Origin: Vicinamibacteria bacterium
GTDB taxonomy: Bacteria; Acidobacteriota; Vicinamibacteria; Fen-336
DNA: 58,389 bases
Direction of reading: 5' to 3'
NCBI GenBank assembly: GCA_016934575.1
Contig: JAFGSN010000183.1
Location: 1-58,389 of the forward strand
Shown: one piece after another, positions 1 to 8,098 of the stretch
Layout: each line of letters opens with the position of its first letter
Numbering within the stretch: position 1 is the first letter of the stretch
The notes under the pieces: model-generated
What the model was told of the DNA's origin: nothing
Database searches by the model: none
The model's input: only the letters and a program-made list of their open reading frames with translations
Position numbers and translations under genes: made by a program

Positions 1-73
1 AATCCGCACGCACGGTTTGAAAGGGGGATTCAGGAGCCCGGGCTCGCATGAGCACCGCGCCTGATTTCTACCA

Positions 74-2494
74 ATGTCGCGTCCTGAGCAACAACGGGCT
101 TGGAATGCCCGGGATTGGTGCTGCATCAGACTTGCGGGTCTCGTCGTCGCCTGGGGTATCCAGGCGATCGTCACCCAGTCTCTGCTGTTGCGTGAGGCCC
201 TGGTCTTGATGTTCGGCAGCGAGTTCGCCTGGGGCGTGGTGCTGTTCGCATGGCTCCTGGGGGTGGCGATTGGAGGGGTCCTCGGCGGATGGCTCGAATC
301 CAGAATCGGGCGACCCGACCTTTGGTTGGTAAGCGTGCTGGCGACCCTGAGCGCATCGTCATGCGGCGAGCTCTGGATTTTTCGCGGCGCGCGGGGCTGG
401 CTGGACGTCGGGCCCGGCGAGTTCCTGCCGCTTGTGACCACCGCGCTCGCGGCCGTCGCCTTTCTCGCCCCCGTCGGCGCGCTCGTCGGCCTGGCGTTTC
501 CCCTGGCCTGTCGCGTCGCGGAACAAATCCGCGAGAGACGCCGGAACGCGACGGCGCTTGGCGTGGGTCCGCTTGGCGACGTCTACGCCCTGGAGTCGAT
601 CGGAAGCTTGATCGGCGGAGCGGCTTTCAGCTTCTGGGCGGTGGAACGTCTCACGCCCGTCGTGATCACGATGCTCTGCGCCGTCGTCACGACTCTCGCG
701 TCCGCCGTTTTGCTTCGACAGACGACGGGACGGTTTCGCGGCCCCGCATTACTGATCTCGTCGGCCGCCGTGATCCTGCTTGCGACGCTCCTGGCCGGTG
801 ATCGGCTCCACGATCACTTGACGCGGCTCCGATGGCGCGGTATCGCGGCGGGCTATGAGCTGATCGTGGAGGCCGACTCGAAGTATCAGAACCTCGCGGT
901 GGGACGTCTGGCGGAACAGCACACTCTTTACGCGAACGGTCAGGTCGTCGCGGATTTCCCCGATCCGTACACGTTTGCGCCGCTCGCTCATTTCTGGATG
1001 TGCCAGCATCCCACGCCCCGCCGGGTGCTGCTTCTGGGAGGCGGCGCCGAAGGCATCCTGTCCGAGGCGCTGCGCCACCCGATCGAAGCGATCGACTACG
1101 TGGAGCCGGACCCGCTTCAGATCGAAATCGTCCGCCCCTATCTGCCCGCAGAGGATCGACGCGCGCTGGCGGACGAGCGCGTCCATGTCCAGCCCCGGGA
1201 CGCCCGATATTTCGTCAAGAACCGACGCGATGCTTACGATCTGATCATCGCCAGACTCCCGGAGCCAACCTCCGCGCTGTACGCTCGTCTTTACACGGGC
1301 GAGTTTTTCGGAGAACTCAGGCGGGCCATGAAGCGGCGTTCGGTGTTGTGCATGACTGTCGCCGCGACTCCCGGCGAGCTCACCGACGCCTCCGGCAAGT
1401 ACCTGGCGTCGATCGTGGCGACGCTCCGCCTCCACTTTTCTCACATCACGGTGAGCTGGGGCGACCCGGCGCAAGTGCTCGTCGCGACGGAAGAAAATCT
1501 GACGAGCGTCGACCCGGCCGCGCTATCCGAACGCTATACGAGTCGAGGCGCGGAGTCGGAGATGTTCCACCCCGTCTGGTTCGAGGGCGCCAACGACTGG
1601 CTCGACCTAAAGAAAATCGAACGGCGCGCCGCCGAGCTGAAAGCGGTCCACTCCATTCGGATCAGCTCGGACCTTTATCCCATCGTCTACCTGCAGCGAC
1701 TCGCGCTTTGGGACCGGATGACCGGCGGTCGTTTCGGTGGAGTGATCGAGAGGCTTCGTTCGATCACCTGGCGACGCTTTCTCGGCGCCTTCATCGTCGT
1801 CGCCGGCGTCATCCTTCTGACTTCGAGAATGCGCGCCGGATCCCGATCCGGCTGGGCGCAAGGCGCGGTGGACCTGTCCGTCGGCGCCACCGGATTCGTC
1901 ACCATGGCGATGAGCATTGCGTGGTTGTTCGCTTTTCAGAACCTCTATGGTTACGTCTACCAGCGCGTCGGCTGGATCATCGCGCTGTTCATGGGCGGAT
2001 TGGCGATTGGAAGCGCGCTGGTCGGTCGCCAGGCGAAGCGCGCCGAAGAAGCGAGCGCGGCTCGCTTCTTCTCGTATTTATGGCGACGGATGATCGCGGT
2101 GGACGTGTTTCTGGCGACTCTCGCTCTCGGCGCGCCGTGGCTGCTGTCCGTATTGGCGTCACTCCCGGCAAGCCGCCTCTCATTCACGATCATCGAGTGC
2201 GCGATTTCGGTCATGGTCGGATGGACCGGCGTTCTGGGCGGCGCCGCCTTTGCCCTGGCGGGCGGAGCGCGACTCGCCGCCATGGGTCGGGCCGGTAGAG
2301 CGGCAGGCGGCATTGTCGGCGCCGATCACGCCGGCGCGTGTCTCGGCGCCTTTTTCACGGGACTATTGCTTGTCCCGGCTTACGGGACGACGACGACCGT
2401 CCTGCTGCTCGGTGGAATCAAGATCGTTTCCGCGGCGTCGCTTATTTTGACGGCGCGCGTGGGTCGGCATATCGGAGAGCCGGGCGGTGAATAA
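74..2494 (+). CDS. Polytopic membrane protein with spermidine-synthase-like domain
   Basis: The 806-residue protein has an N-terminal block of about seven hydrophobic segments (residues 15-255), a soluble Rossmann domain (about 260-560) and a second hydrophobic block (about 575-800). The soluble part has the nucleotide-binding GGGAEG turn and the acidic VEPDP end of strand 2, as in spermidine synthase and SAM methyltransferases. The catalytic Asp region of true spermidine synthases (a DxTDP-type motif) reads ARLPEP, so aminopropyl transfer is doubtful. Both hydrophobic blocks start with a similar GxALG-like pattern, suggesting an internal duplication. An in-frame stop at 62-64 makes the ATG at 74 the first available start. 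The gene converges on a DUF362/radical-SAM operon. The family is well recognised; the substrate is unknown. Confidence 0.85.
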   Translation: MSRPEQQRAWNARDWCCIRLAGLVVAWGIQAIVTQSLLLREALVLMFGSEFAWGVVLFAWLLGVAIGGVLGGWLESRIGRPDLWLVSVLATLSASSCGELWIFRGARGWLDVGPGEFLPLVTTALAAVAFLAPVGALVGLAFPLACRVAEQIRERRRNATALGVGPLGDVYALESIGSLIGGAAFSFWAVERLTPVVITMLCAVVTTLASAVLLRQTTGRFRGPALLISSAAVILLATLLAGDRLHDHLTRLRWRGIAAGYELIVEADSKYQNLAVGRLAEQHTLYANGQVVADFPDPYTFAPLAHFWMCQHPTPRRVLLLGGGAEGILSEALRHPIEAIDYVEPDPLQIEIVRPYLPAEDRRALADERVHVQPRDARYFVKNRRDAYDLIIARLPEPTSALYARLYTGEFFGELRRAMKRRSVLCMTVAATPGELTDASGKYLASIVATLRLHFSHITVSWGDPAQVLVATEENLTSVDPAALSERYTSRGAESEMFHPVWFEGANDWLDLKKIERRAAELKAVHSIRISSDLYPIVYLQRLALWDRMTGGRFGGVIERLRSITWRRFLGAFIVVAGVILLTSRMRAGSRSGWAQGAVDLSVGATGFVTMAMSIAWLFAFQNLYGYVYQRVGWIIALFMGGLAIGSALVGRQAKRAEEASAARFFSYLWRRMIAVDVFLATLALGAPWLLSVLASLPASRLSFTIIECAISVMVGWTGVLGGAAFALAGGARLAAMGRAGRAAGGIVGADHAGACLGAFFTGLLLVPAYGTTTTVLLLGGIKIVSAASLILTARVGRHIGEPGGE

Positions 2495-2516
2495 CGACGC
2501 CCGAAGCGATCCTTAC

Positions 2517-2573
2517 AAGAAGGCGAGATGGCTTCGCTCGATAGCGACCTTGGCGGGCTCGCAGTGACGCATG
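2517..2573. repeat. REP-like short dispersed repeat
   Basis: The stretch between the two convergent genes reads like the small dispersed elements of many genomes: GAGATGGCTTCGCTC near the left end and CTCGCAGTGACGC near the right. Translated on the minus strand it gives RHCEPAKVAIE, very like the spurious RHCEPAKQS peptides that such repeats produce. GCGAG (2523-2527) and CTCGC (2559-2563) form an inverted pair. I see only one copy here, so its repetitive nature is inferred from resemblance. Confidence 0.4.
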
Positions 2574-2586
2574 GGTGTTCCTGGTA

Positions 2587-3786
2587 CTACGCGAGGGAAC
2601 GCAGCGCCTGCGCCTGCGTCCAGACGCCGGGAATCGCGGCGCCGCAATCCGGGCATTTGCCGTTCTTGATGGTGTTGGCCAGGATTCTGTACCCGGCGCG
2701 ACGAATCACGACCTTCCGGCACTGGTGGCAGTGGGTGTTCTCGCCCGGGTGCATGGGAACGTTGCCGGCATAGACATAGCGAACTCCGGACTCGAGCGCG
2801 ATCTCGCGGCAGCGATCGAGAGTCGATACCGGCGTTTTTGGCAGGTTCGTCATTCTGTACGTGGGATGAAAACGCGTGAAATGCAGCGGCACATTCGGCC
2901 CCAGCTTCTCCGCCACCCAGCGGCTCATCCGTCGGATCTCCTCCCGGGAATCGTTCAATGTGGGGATGATCAGAACGACGATCTCGAACCAGATCCCGAC
3001 GTCCTTGAGGATCTCGAGCGTTTTCAGAACCGGCGCCAGCTCTCCGCTGCACTGATTCTTGTAAAACGATTCCGTGAACGCCTTGAGATCGATCTTGACT
3101 CCGGTGAGCTGTCGGCAGAGCTCTCGCAGCGGCTTTTCCTGGATGTAGCCGTTGGAGATCATCACGCTGCCAACGCCCCGCTTGCGCGCCAGAGCCGCTG
3201 AATCGCGCATGTACTCGTAGAAGATGACCGGCTCGGAGTACGTGTACGCAATCGTCGGAGTTTTGTCGGCCAGGCAGGCCGTGACGAGTCTTTCGGGAGG
3301 AACGAGAACGCTTTTCACCTGTTCCGGCCGAAACTGACTGATCTGCCAGTTCTGGCAGAACTTGCACTCGATATTGCATCCGGCGGTGGCGACCGAAAGA
3401 GCCGTTGTTCCAGGCAGGTAGTGAAACAGCGGCTTTTTCTCGATGGGGTCCGTATTGGCGGAGCACAGAGCGCCATAGACCAGCGTTTGATATTTTCCGC
3501 CCTGATTCTCCCGCACTCCGCAATAGCCGCGTTCCACGTCGGCGACCTCGCACTCGCGCGGACAGAGAACGCACTTGATCTTTTTGTCCGGCAACGACTC
3601 CCAGAACACGGCCGGATGCCGTGCAACGCCGTCGAGTGCGGGACCGGTCAGATTGCCGCGTCCGGCGATGTCCTGAGAGAAACCGCGCCGCCGGCCTCCC
3701 GGCCACACCGCCGTGCCGCACGCGGCGACGCTCCATCGCAGCAGATCTCGCCGCGACGGAAACCGGTTCTTGCGATCGACGGACAT
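2587..3786 (-). CDS. amrS: AmmeMemoRadiSam-system radical SAM enzyme with Tat signal
   Basis: The 399-residue protein has the radical SAM triad Cys137, Cys141 and Cys144 (CNIECKFC). A Cys-rich lead-in (CVLCPRECEV, GYCGVREN) and a C-terminal zinc-ribbon-like segment (HCHQC...CPDC) are typical of the AmrS family, formerly annotated as pyruvate formate-lyase activating enzyme-like. The N-terminus SRRDLLRW followed by a hydrophobic stretch is a good twin-arginine signal, implying export of a folded Fe-S protein. The start lies three bases after the stop of the DUF362 gene, so the two are an operon. The usual partners AMMECR1 and MEMO are not in the window. The substrate of the family is not established. 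Confidence 0.88.
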   Translation of the reverse strand: MSVDRKNRFPSRRDLLRWSVAACGTAVWPGGRRRGFSQDIAGRGNLTGPALDGVARHPAVFWESLPDKKIKCVLCPRECEVADVERGYCGVRENQGGKYQTLVYGALCSANTDPIEKKPLFHYLPGTTALSVATAGCNIECKFCQNWQISQFRPEQVKSVLVPPERLVTACLADKTPTIAYTYSEPVIFYEYMRDSAALARKRGVGSVMISNGYIQEKPLRELCRQLTGVKIDLKAFTESFYKNQCSGELAPVLKTLEILKDVGIWFEIVVLIIPTLNDSREEIRRMSRWVAEKLGPNVPLHFTRFHPTYRMTNLPKTPVSTLDRCREIALESGVRYVYAGNVPMHPGENTHCHQCRKVVIRRAGYRILANTIKNGKCPDCGAAIPGVWTQAQALRSLA

Positions 3787-3789
3787 CGA

Positions 3790-4803
3790 CTACACCTCGA
3801 TTCGCTCGATCTTGCCGATATCGGACTCTCCGAGCCCGCGCGCGCCGGCCGTGGCGATGTGACGCGGCGGGCGGCGTTCGTCGGCAAGGGCTCTGAGTCC
3901 TCTGGACATGCGCTGCTCCTCGATGATGCCGGCCGCGACGGCGTCGGCGGCCACGAAATCGGCGCTGATGACTAGGCCCCCGAAAGCCCAGAGATACGCC
4001 GCGCTCCGTCCAGGTCCGTTGTGGAACTGGGCGCGGGTTCCGTCACAGACCGTGAGGCGCCATCTGGGCGCGATGAACCGATGCGAGACGACGTCGACGA
4101 TGTAGGGATCGCAGTTGTCGTCATGATATTTATTGGGATTGTGAATCGCGCCGTAGAAGTTTTTCATCCCCAGCGATACGCCGGCCAGATTGTGATCCTT
4201 GAGCACCGGCACGCAGATCAACGCATCCACCTCTTCGGCGACGATGCGCGAGAAACACGAACCGACGCTTCCGCTGACCTCCACGCCATCCTGGTACCCC
4301 GAGCCGGCGCGCGACGCGTCGGTGCCGCGGCACTTGACTCCCGGACCCGACCGGTTGAGCCTGAATCCCGCCCGTTCCAACTCCACGTCGAACCGGTCCC
4401 AGACGATGATGTCTTGATCGCGGACTCCGGCTTGTTGGAGTCCGTCCACGACGGCGGACACCACGGCCGGATTGGTGGATAGTCCCAAAGTGTTGACCTT
4501 GACGCCCACTCGATCGCCCGGCCTGAACATTCGCTTCCACGCGCTCGCCGCGTTCGAAGAGGATGTCAACCTCTGCATGGAAGCGTCGAGCAGCTTCTGG
4601 AGTCTTTCCCGGTGTCGATCGGCGGATTCACGAGTCAACGCCTCATCCCGCGCGATGATGACTCGTGGCGCGACTCGCTTGCGTGACAGCTCGTCGGCGC
4701 GGCCGCCGCTCTCGGCAAGAAACGACGGCGTCGTGACGGCCATGCCGGCCGCCGCCGCGCCAAGCCTGGCCAGCAACTCCCGTCTTGTGCCTTCCTGAGC
4801 CAT
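3790..4803 (-). CDS. DUF362 family protein with Tat signal
   Basis: From the ATG at 4803 (preceded by GGAGA) the protein is 337 residues. It begins with TRRELL and an Ala-rich hydrophobic segment, a twin-arginine signal. The body has DUF362 hallmarks: GVKVNTLG near residue 100, a central LICVPVLKDHN stretch and SLGMKNFYGAIHNP. An upstream in-frame start at 4854 exists but would bury the signal peptide, so I prefer 4803. It is first in an operon with the Tat-bearing radical SAM enzyme. DUF362 proteins often sit with iron-sulfur or radical chemistry, but their role is unknown. No ferredoxin domain is fused here. Confidence 0.85.
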   Translation of the reverse strand: MAQEGTRRELLARLGAAAAGMAVTTPSFLAESGGRADELSRKRVAPRVIIARDEALTRESADRHRERLQKLLDASMQRLTSSSNAASAWKRMFRPGDRVGVKVNTLGLSTNPAVVSAVVDGLQQAGVRDQDIIVWDRFDVELERAGFRLNRSGPGVKCRGTDASRAGSGYQDGVEVSGSVGSCFSRIVAEEVDALICVPVLKDHNLAGVSLGMKNFYGAIHNPNKYHDDNCDPYIVDVVSHRFIAPRWRLTVCDGTRAQFHNGPGRSAAYLWAFGGLVISADFVAADAVAAGIIEEQRMSRGLRALADERRPPRHIATAGARGLGESDIGKIERIEV

Positions 4804-5189
4804 GATCGGATCTCCGTCGATCAATATCGCACGCCGGCTGCGGGCGAAGTTCAATCCGTCGCACGACGCAGCCTCGTGTAAGTATAGAACCGACGCGCAG
4901 CCTTATCCACGAAATCGGATCCACGGATCCACGGAGCCGAGAGGTCTCGGATCGGTATTACGAGAGACTCGCTGGCCGCCTCGTTCAGGGACGGAAGCGG
5001 TTTCGGCGCCGCTGGCCTGGCGGCCGCGGCCGAAGAACGACAGGCATGGAATCTGGAAGCGAGGATGTTGAGTGCTCCGGCCAGTTCCGCGGGTGGAGAT
5101 CTCCGTCGCCGATCCGCTCGGCTCGCGCCATCAGCGGCGAACGTCGCGGCGTCTCCGGCGCCTTTTCGGGCTCGGGGCCTTGTCCGTAT
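4804..5189. other. Intergenic region, 386 bases
   Basis: This lies between the DUF362 start and the 3' end of the next minus-strand gene. Apart from the candidate promoter at 4881-4909 I see no gene, RNA or repeat. Confidence 0.5.
4881..4909 (-). promoter_or_regulatory. Candidate sigma-70-type promoter for DUF362-amrS
   Basis: On the minus strand TGGATA (4909-4904) and TATACT (4886-4881) are spaced 17 bases, close to -35/-10 consensus, about 78 bases upstream of the ATG at 4803. Assigned by eye only. Confidence 0.4.
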
Positions 5190-6866
5190 TCACTCGAGAG
5201 AGACGTTTGTAATCACGGCCGGGTCTCTCGTCCTGCCGGTCGTGATGAAGATGTCCGGTCCGGGCGCCGCAGCATATTCGTAAGGCGACCGCCACTCGAA
5301 ATCGCCGGACATCTCGAAGGTCGAATACGTCGTCCGTCCGAGGAAACGCCGGATACCGACATAGAGTCTTCCCTCGCCTTTTCCGGCGATTCGCAGCTCG
5401 AGAGGCCGGCGTCGTCCCTCGCCCTTGACTCGCAGAAACAATCCGGACCAGCGTCCCTGCAAGGAGAGGCGATCGTCGTGCGCTTTTGCGCGGCGCACGA
5501 GATGCACGTCGCTGAAACGGGCGACATCGCCTGAAACGACCACACGGCCGTTTGCGAAAGCGATTTGTGAGCCCGAAGGGCCGGCGAGCACCATCGGATA
5601 CCTATGGATCTCGGCGCGGCGATCGCGGATCGCCGGAAGGGCGAGGACGAGCACGCGCTCCCGTGCATGGAAAAGAAGCGGACTGTCGCGCCATGACCAG
5701 AGCGCGGCGTGAAACGACATTCCTTTCCATTGATACAGTCGCTCCCAGCGATAATCGTCGTACGCGAAAGCACCGAGCTGCTGCGCGCCGATCGAAAACA
5801 GAGCGAGCAGCGCGCCAAGCATGGGGAGACGAGCAAGACCGGCGGGCAGGAAGAGAAAAAGAAGCGGAAGCACGCCGGTCATCATGCGCGGTCCCCAGCA
5901 GACGCCTCCATGCCAGGCCCCCCAGCGCCCCATGAAAATCCAGTGAGCGGAGGCGGCCAGCGTCGCGGCGACCGCGAGCCGGCGGTGCGCGCCATGCCAG
6001 CTTCGCGCGATTCCGACGAGCGACACGATCACGACGGGAGTGAAGACGAGCAGCCCGCGCGCCGGCGACAGGAGCAATCCAAAATGCCCGACGCCCCATG
6101 GCGCGTCGAACCAGCCCGCCTTGTCCGAGAAGCCGTGTCGCAGCGGGCAACCGAAGTGCGCCGCCTGATAAAACGACAGAAGGACGAGGACAGGCGCGCC
6201 CCAGGCGACGAGCGACGCGATGCGACGACGCCAGCGCCACGCGATGACGAGCGCGAGAGACGAGACGATAGCGATATCGGCGTGGCGAGCGGCGAACGTG
6301 AGCGCGAGCGGCAGGCCGGCGCGCCCCGCCCAGGCGTCGTCGTTCTCGGCCATCACGATAAAGAGCAGCGTCACCGACAGGAACAACGCCGCGGCCGGAT
6401 GCTGCCACAGCGCCTGACTCGTCGAATGGATGCTCGTGCCCCAGGCGAAGATGAGCGTCGCAATCCATGCGGATCGCCTTCCGTGAAGCCGGAGGACGAT
6501 CATGAAGAAGACCGCCGCCGCCGCGGACGAAAACAGGGAAGCCGCGAATTTTCCGGCAAGAGCGCAACCGGTTTCATTGAAGACGAACAGCGTGTTTGCG
6601 ACGTAGAACACGGGGTACGCCAGAACGGCCGGAAGCACGGGATAGATCGAGACGCGATGCTCGCCGATCTTCATCGAAAACGGCGCCGAGACTTCCGGAA
6701 ACTCGTCGAGGTCGAAATCGCCCGCGGTGACGAGACTGGCGGCGACGCGCTCCATGACGCGTGTGTCGCCGGCGACGATGGGGCGGCCGTTCGCGATCAG
6801 GCCGAGGAATACCAACAGCGCGACCGCGGCCAGCTCACGGAAAGATTGCTTGCGACGATTCACCAT
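5190..6866 (-). CDS. Polytopic membrane protein, glycosyltransferase 39-like
   Basis: The 558-residue protein has an N-terminal hydrophobic segment followed by GDTRVMERVAASLV, a first-loop position where GT-C enzymes carry an acidic motif. About ten further hydrophobic segments follow up to residue 420, then a soluble C-terminal tail of about 130 residues rich in beta-type sequence. This fits the GT-C superfamily of polyprenyl-linked sugar transferases (PMT/ArnT-like), working at the inner membrane with the tail probably in the periplasm. Donor and acceptor cannot be told. A stand-alone gene on the minus strand. The start is the first ATG after a Lys/Arg-rich N-terminus. Confidence 0.6.
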   Translation of the reverse strand: MVNRRKQSFRELAAVALLVFLGLIANGRPIVAGDTRVMERVAASLVTAGDFDLDEFPEVSAPFSMKIGEHRVSIYPVLPAVLAYPVFYVANTLFVFNETGCALAGKFAASLFSSAAAAVFFMIVLRLHGRRSAWIATLIFAWGTSIHSTSQALWQHPAAALFLSVTLLFIVMAENDDAWAGRAGLPLALTFAARHADIAIVSSLALVIAWRWRRRIASLVAWGAPVLVLLSFYQAAHFGCPLRHGFSDKAGWFDAPWGVGHFGLLLSPARGLLVFTPVVIVSLVGIARSWHGAHRRLAVAATLAASAHWIFMGRWGAWHGGVCWGPRMMTGVLPLLFLFLPAGLARLPMLGALLALFSIGAQQLGAFAYDDYRWERLYQWKGMSFHAALWSWRDSPLLFHARERVLVLALPAIRDRRAEIHRYPMVLAGPSGSQIAFANGRVVVSGDVARFSDVHLVRRAKAHDDRLSLQGRWSGLFLRVKGEGRRRPLELRIAGKGEGRLYVGIRRFLGRTTYSTFEMSGDFEWRSPYEYAAAPGPDIFITTGRTRDPAVITNVSLE

Positions 6867-7075
6867 CGGATGAGATTCCCGGATTCCGTATCCCGGCGCT
6901 TTCTTGTCAACCGGCGAAGACGGGTCGCGGGGAGACTACGCCCGTAACGAGATGCAGTCAATGGGCATGACGGAAACGCGACGCCGCCGTCTGACGTGAT
7001 TGATGTAAAACAAAATCATGGCGGGGCGTCGCATGAGAGCGCCCAAGCCGGCAAGAAGCCGCTTTCGTTCAATCA

Positions 7076-7849
7076 TCATTCGTCGCGCATCCGGCTCTGC
7101 GCGCGATCAACGGCGTTTGCGTGGTCGCAATCGGTGGACGAATGGACGACTTGCGGCTTGAACGCCTCGTGAATCGCCGCCACGCCCCAGGTGAGACGCC
7201 GCACAACGACGCGAGCGAATCCAGCATTCTGTATCCGAGCCGCAAGCTCGTTCGCGTCGAGAAAGCGGGGAATGCTCGATGCGAGATATGCGTAGGCCGA
7301 TCGCGATCCGGAGACCGCTCCTCCCAGAGACTCGACGCACGCTCGGACGTAGCGCCGGGTCAGCCAGCGGAGCATCGCTGACCTCGGTCGACTCGTTTCG
7401 AGATTGACGAAACGGCCGCCGGGCCGCAGCACGCGGTGAAACTCAATGAGACAGCTCACCAGGCTCTCGGCGCCGGCGTTCAGATTGCGGGCGGCGAAAG
7501 AGACGGTCACGAGGTCCAGCGACGCGTTCGGGAAGGGAAGCGCGCGAGCATCGGCCACGACGAAGCGCACGCCGGCCGATCCTTTCTTGCGCCGTGCAAG
7601 CTCGATCATCGGCGTCGAGACGTCGGCGGCCATGATCAGCGCTCCGCGCGATAAGCGCTTTCTCAGGACGATCGCCATGTCGGCCGTGCCGGTACAGGCG
7701 TCGAGGCATCGTTTGGGCCTGTCATGGGCGGCGACTCTCGACGCGCATCTTCGCCAGACGACGTCGAGGCCGAAGGTCAGAATATGATTGAGCTTGTCGT
7801 AAGTCGGGGCCGCCTCAGCGAAACGCCGCCGTATCTCGTCAAGGTTCAC
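7076..7849 (-). CDS. ubiE: UbiE/MenG-type quinone C-methyltransferase
   Basis: The 257-residue protein matches the UbiE/MenG family along its length: YDKLNHILTFGLDVVWRR at the N-terminus, LDACTGTADMAI (SAM motif I), ADVSTPMIELARRK (motif II), PFPNASLDLVTVSFAARNL and FHRVLRPGGRFVNLETSRP. It would methylate demethylmenaquinone or its ubiquinone equivalent. No other quinone genes are nearby, so which quinone is made is open. The start is a GTG (7847-7849). The last 25 residues are Arg/Asp-rich and run past the usual end of the family. Confidence 0.85.
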   Translation of the reverse strand: MNLDEIRRRFAEAAPTYDKLNHILTFGLDVVWRRCASRVAAHDRPKRCLDACTGTADMAIVLRKRLSRGALIMAADVSTPMIELARRKKGSAGVRFVVADARALPFPNASLDLVTVSFAARNLNAGAESLVSCLIEFHRVLRPGGRFVNLETSRPRSAMLRWLTRRYVRACVESLGGAVSGSRSAYAYLASSIPRFLDANELAARIQNAGFARVVVRRLTWGVAAIHEAFKPQVVHSSTDCDHANAVDRAQSRMRDE

Positions 7850-8098
7850 GTGTCATCCCGAGTCGCCGTTGCTCCACATGCTGGACGCGGCCCGTCGACA
7901 AAGCTTACAACAATGACCCTTTGAAGCGCAGCCTGCCGCGCGCGGCAGACCGCGACAGCATATTACAGGGCCAGCGGCGGCGGCGATGGCATGACAAGAT
8001 ATCCTCGCCGTCGGCCCACATAAAAAGATCGTCGAGCGCTCGAGGGCGCCGGGCCATGCGTCTCGCTTCGATTACAGGGGTTGCCGTGTATCGCCGCC

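Noticed and set aside
1-73. Possible 3' end of an upstream gene
   Set aside because: Two frames stay open to stops at 49-51 and 62-64, but 16-20 codons cannot show homology.
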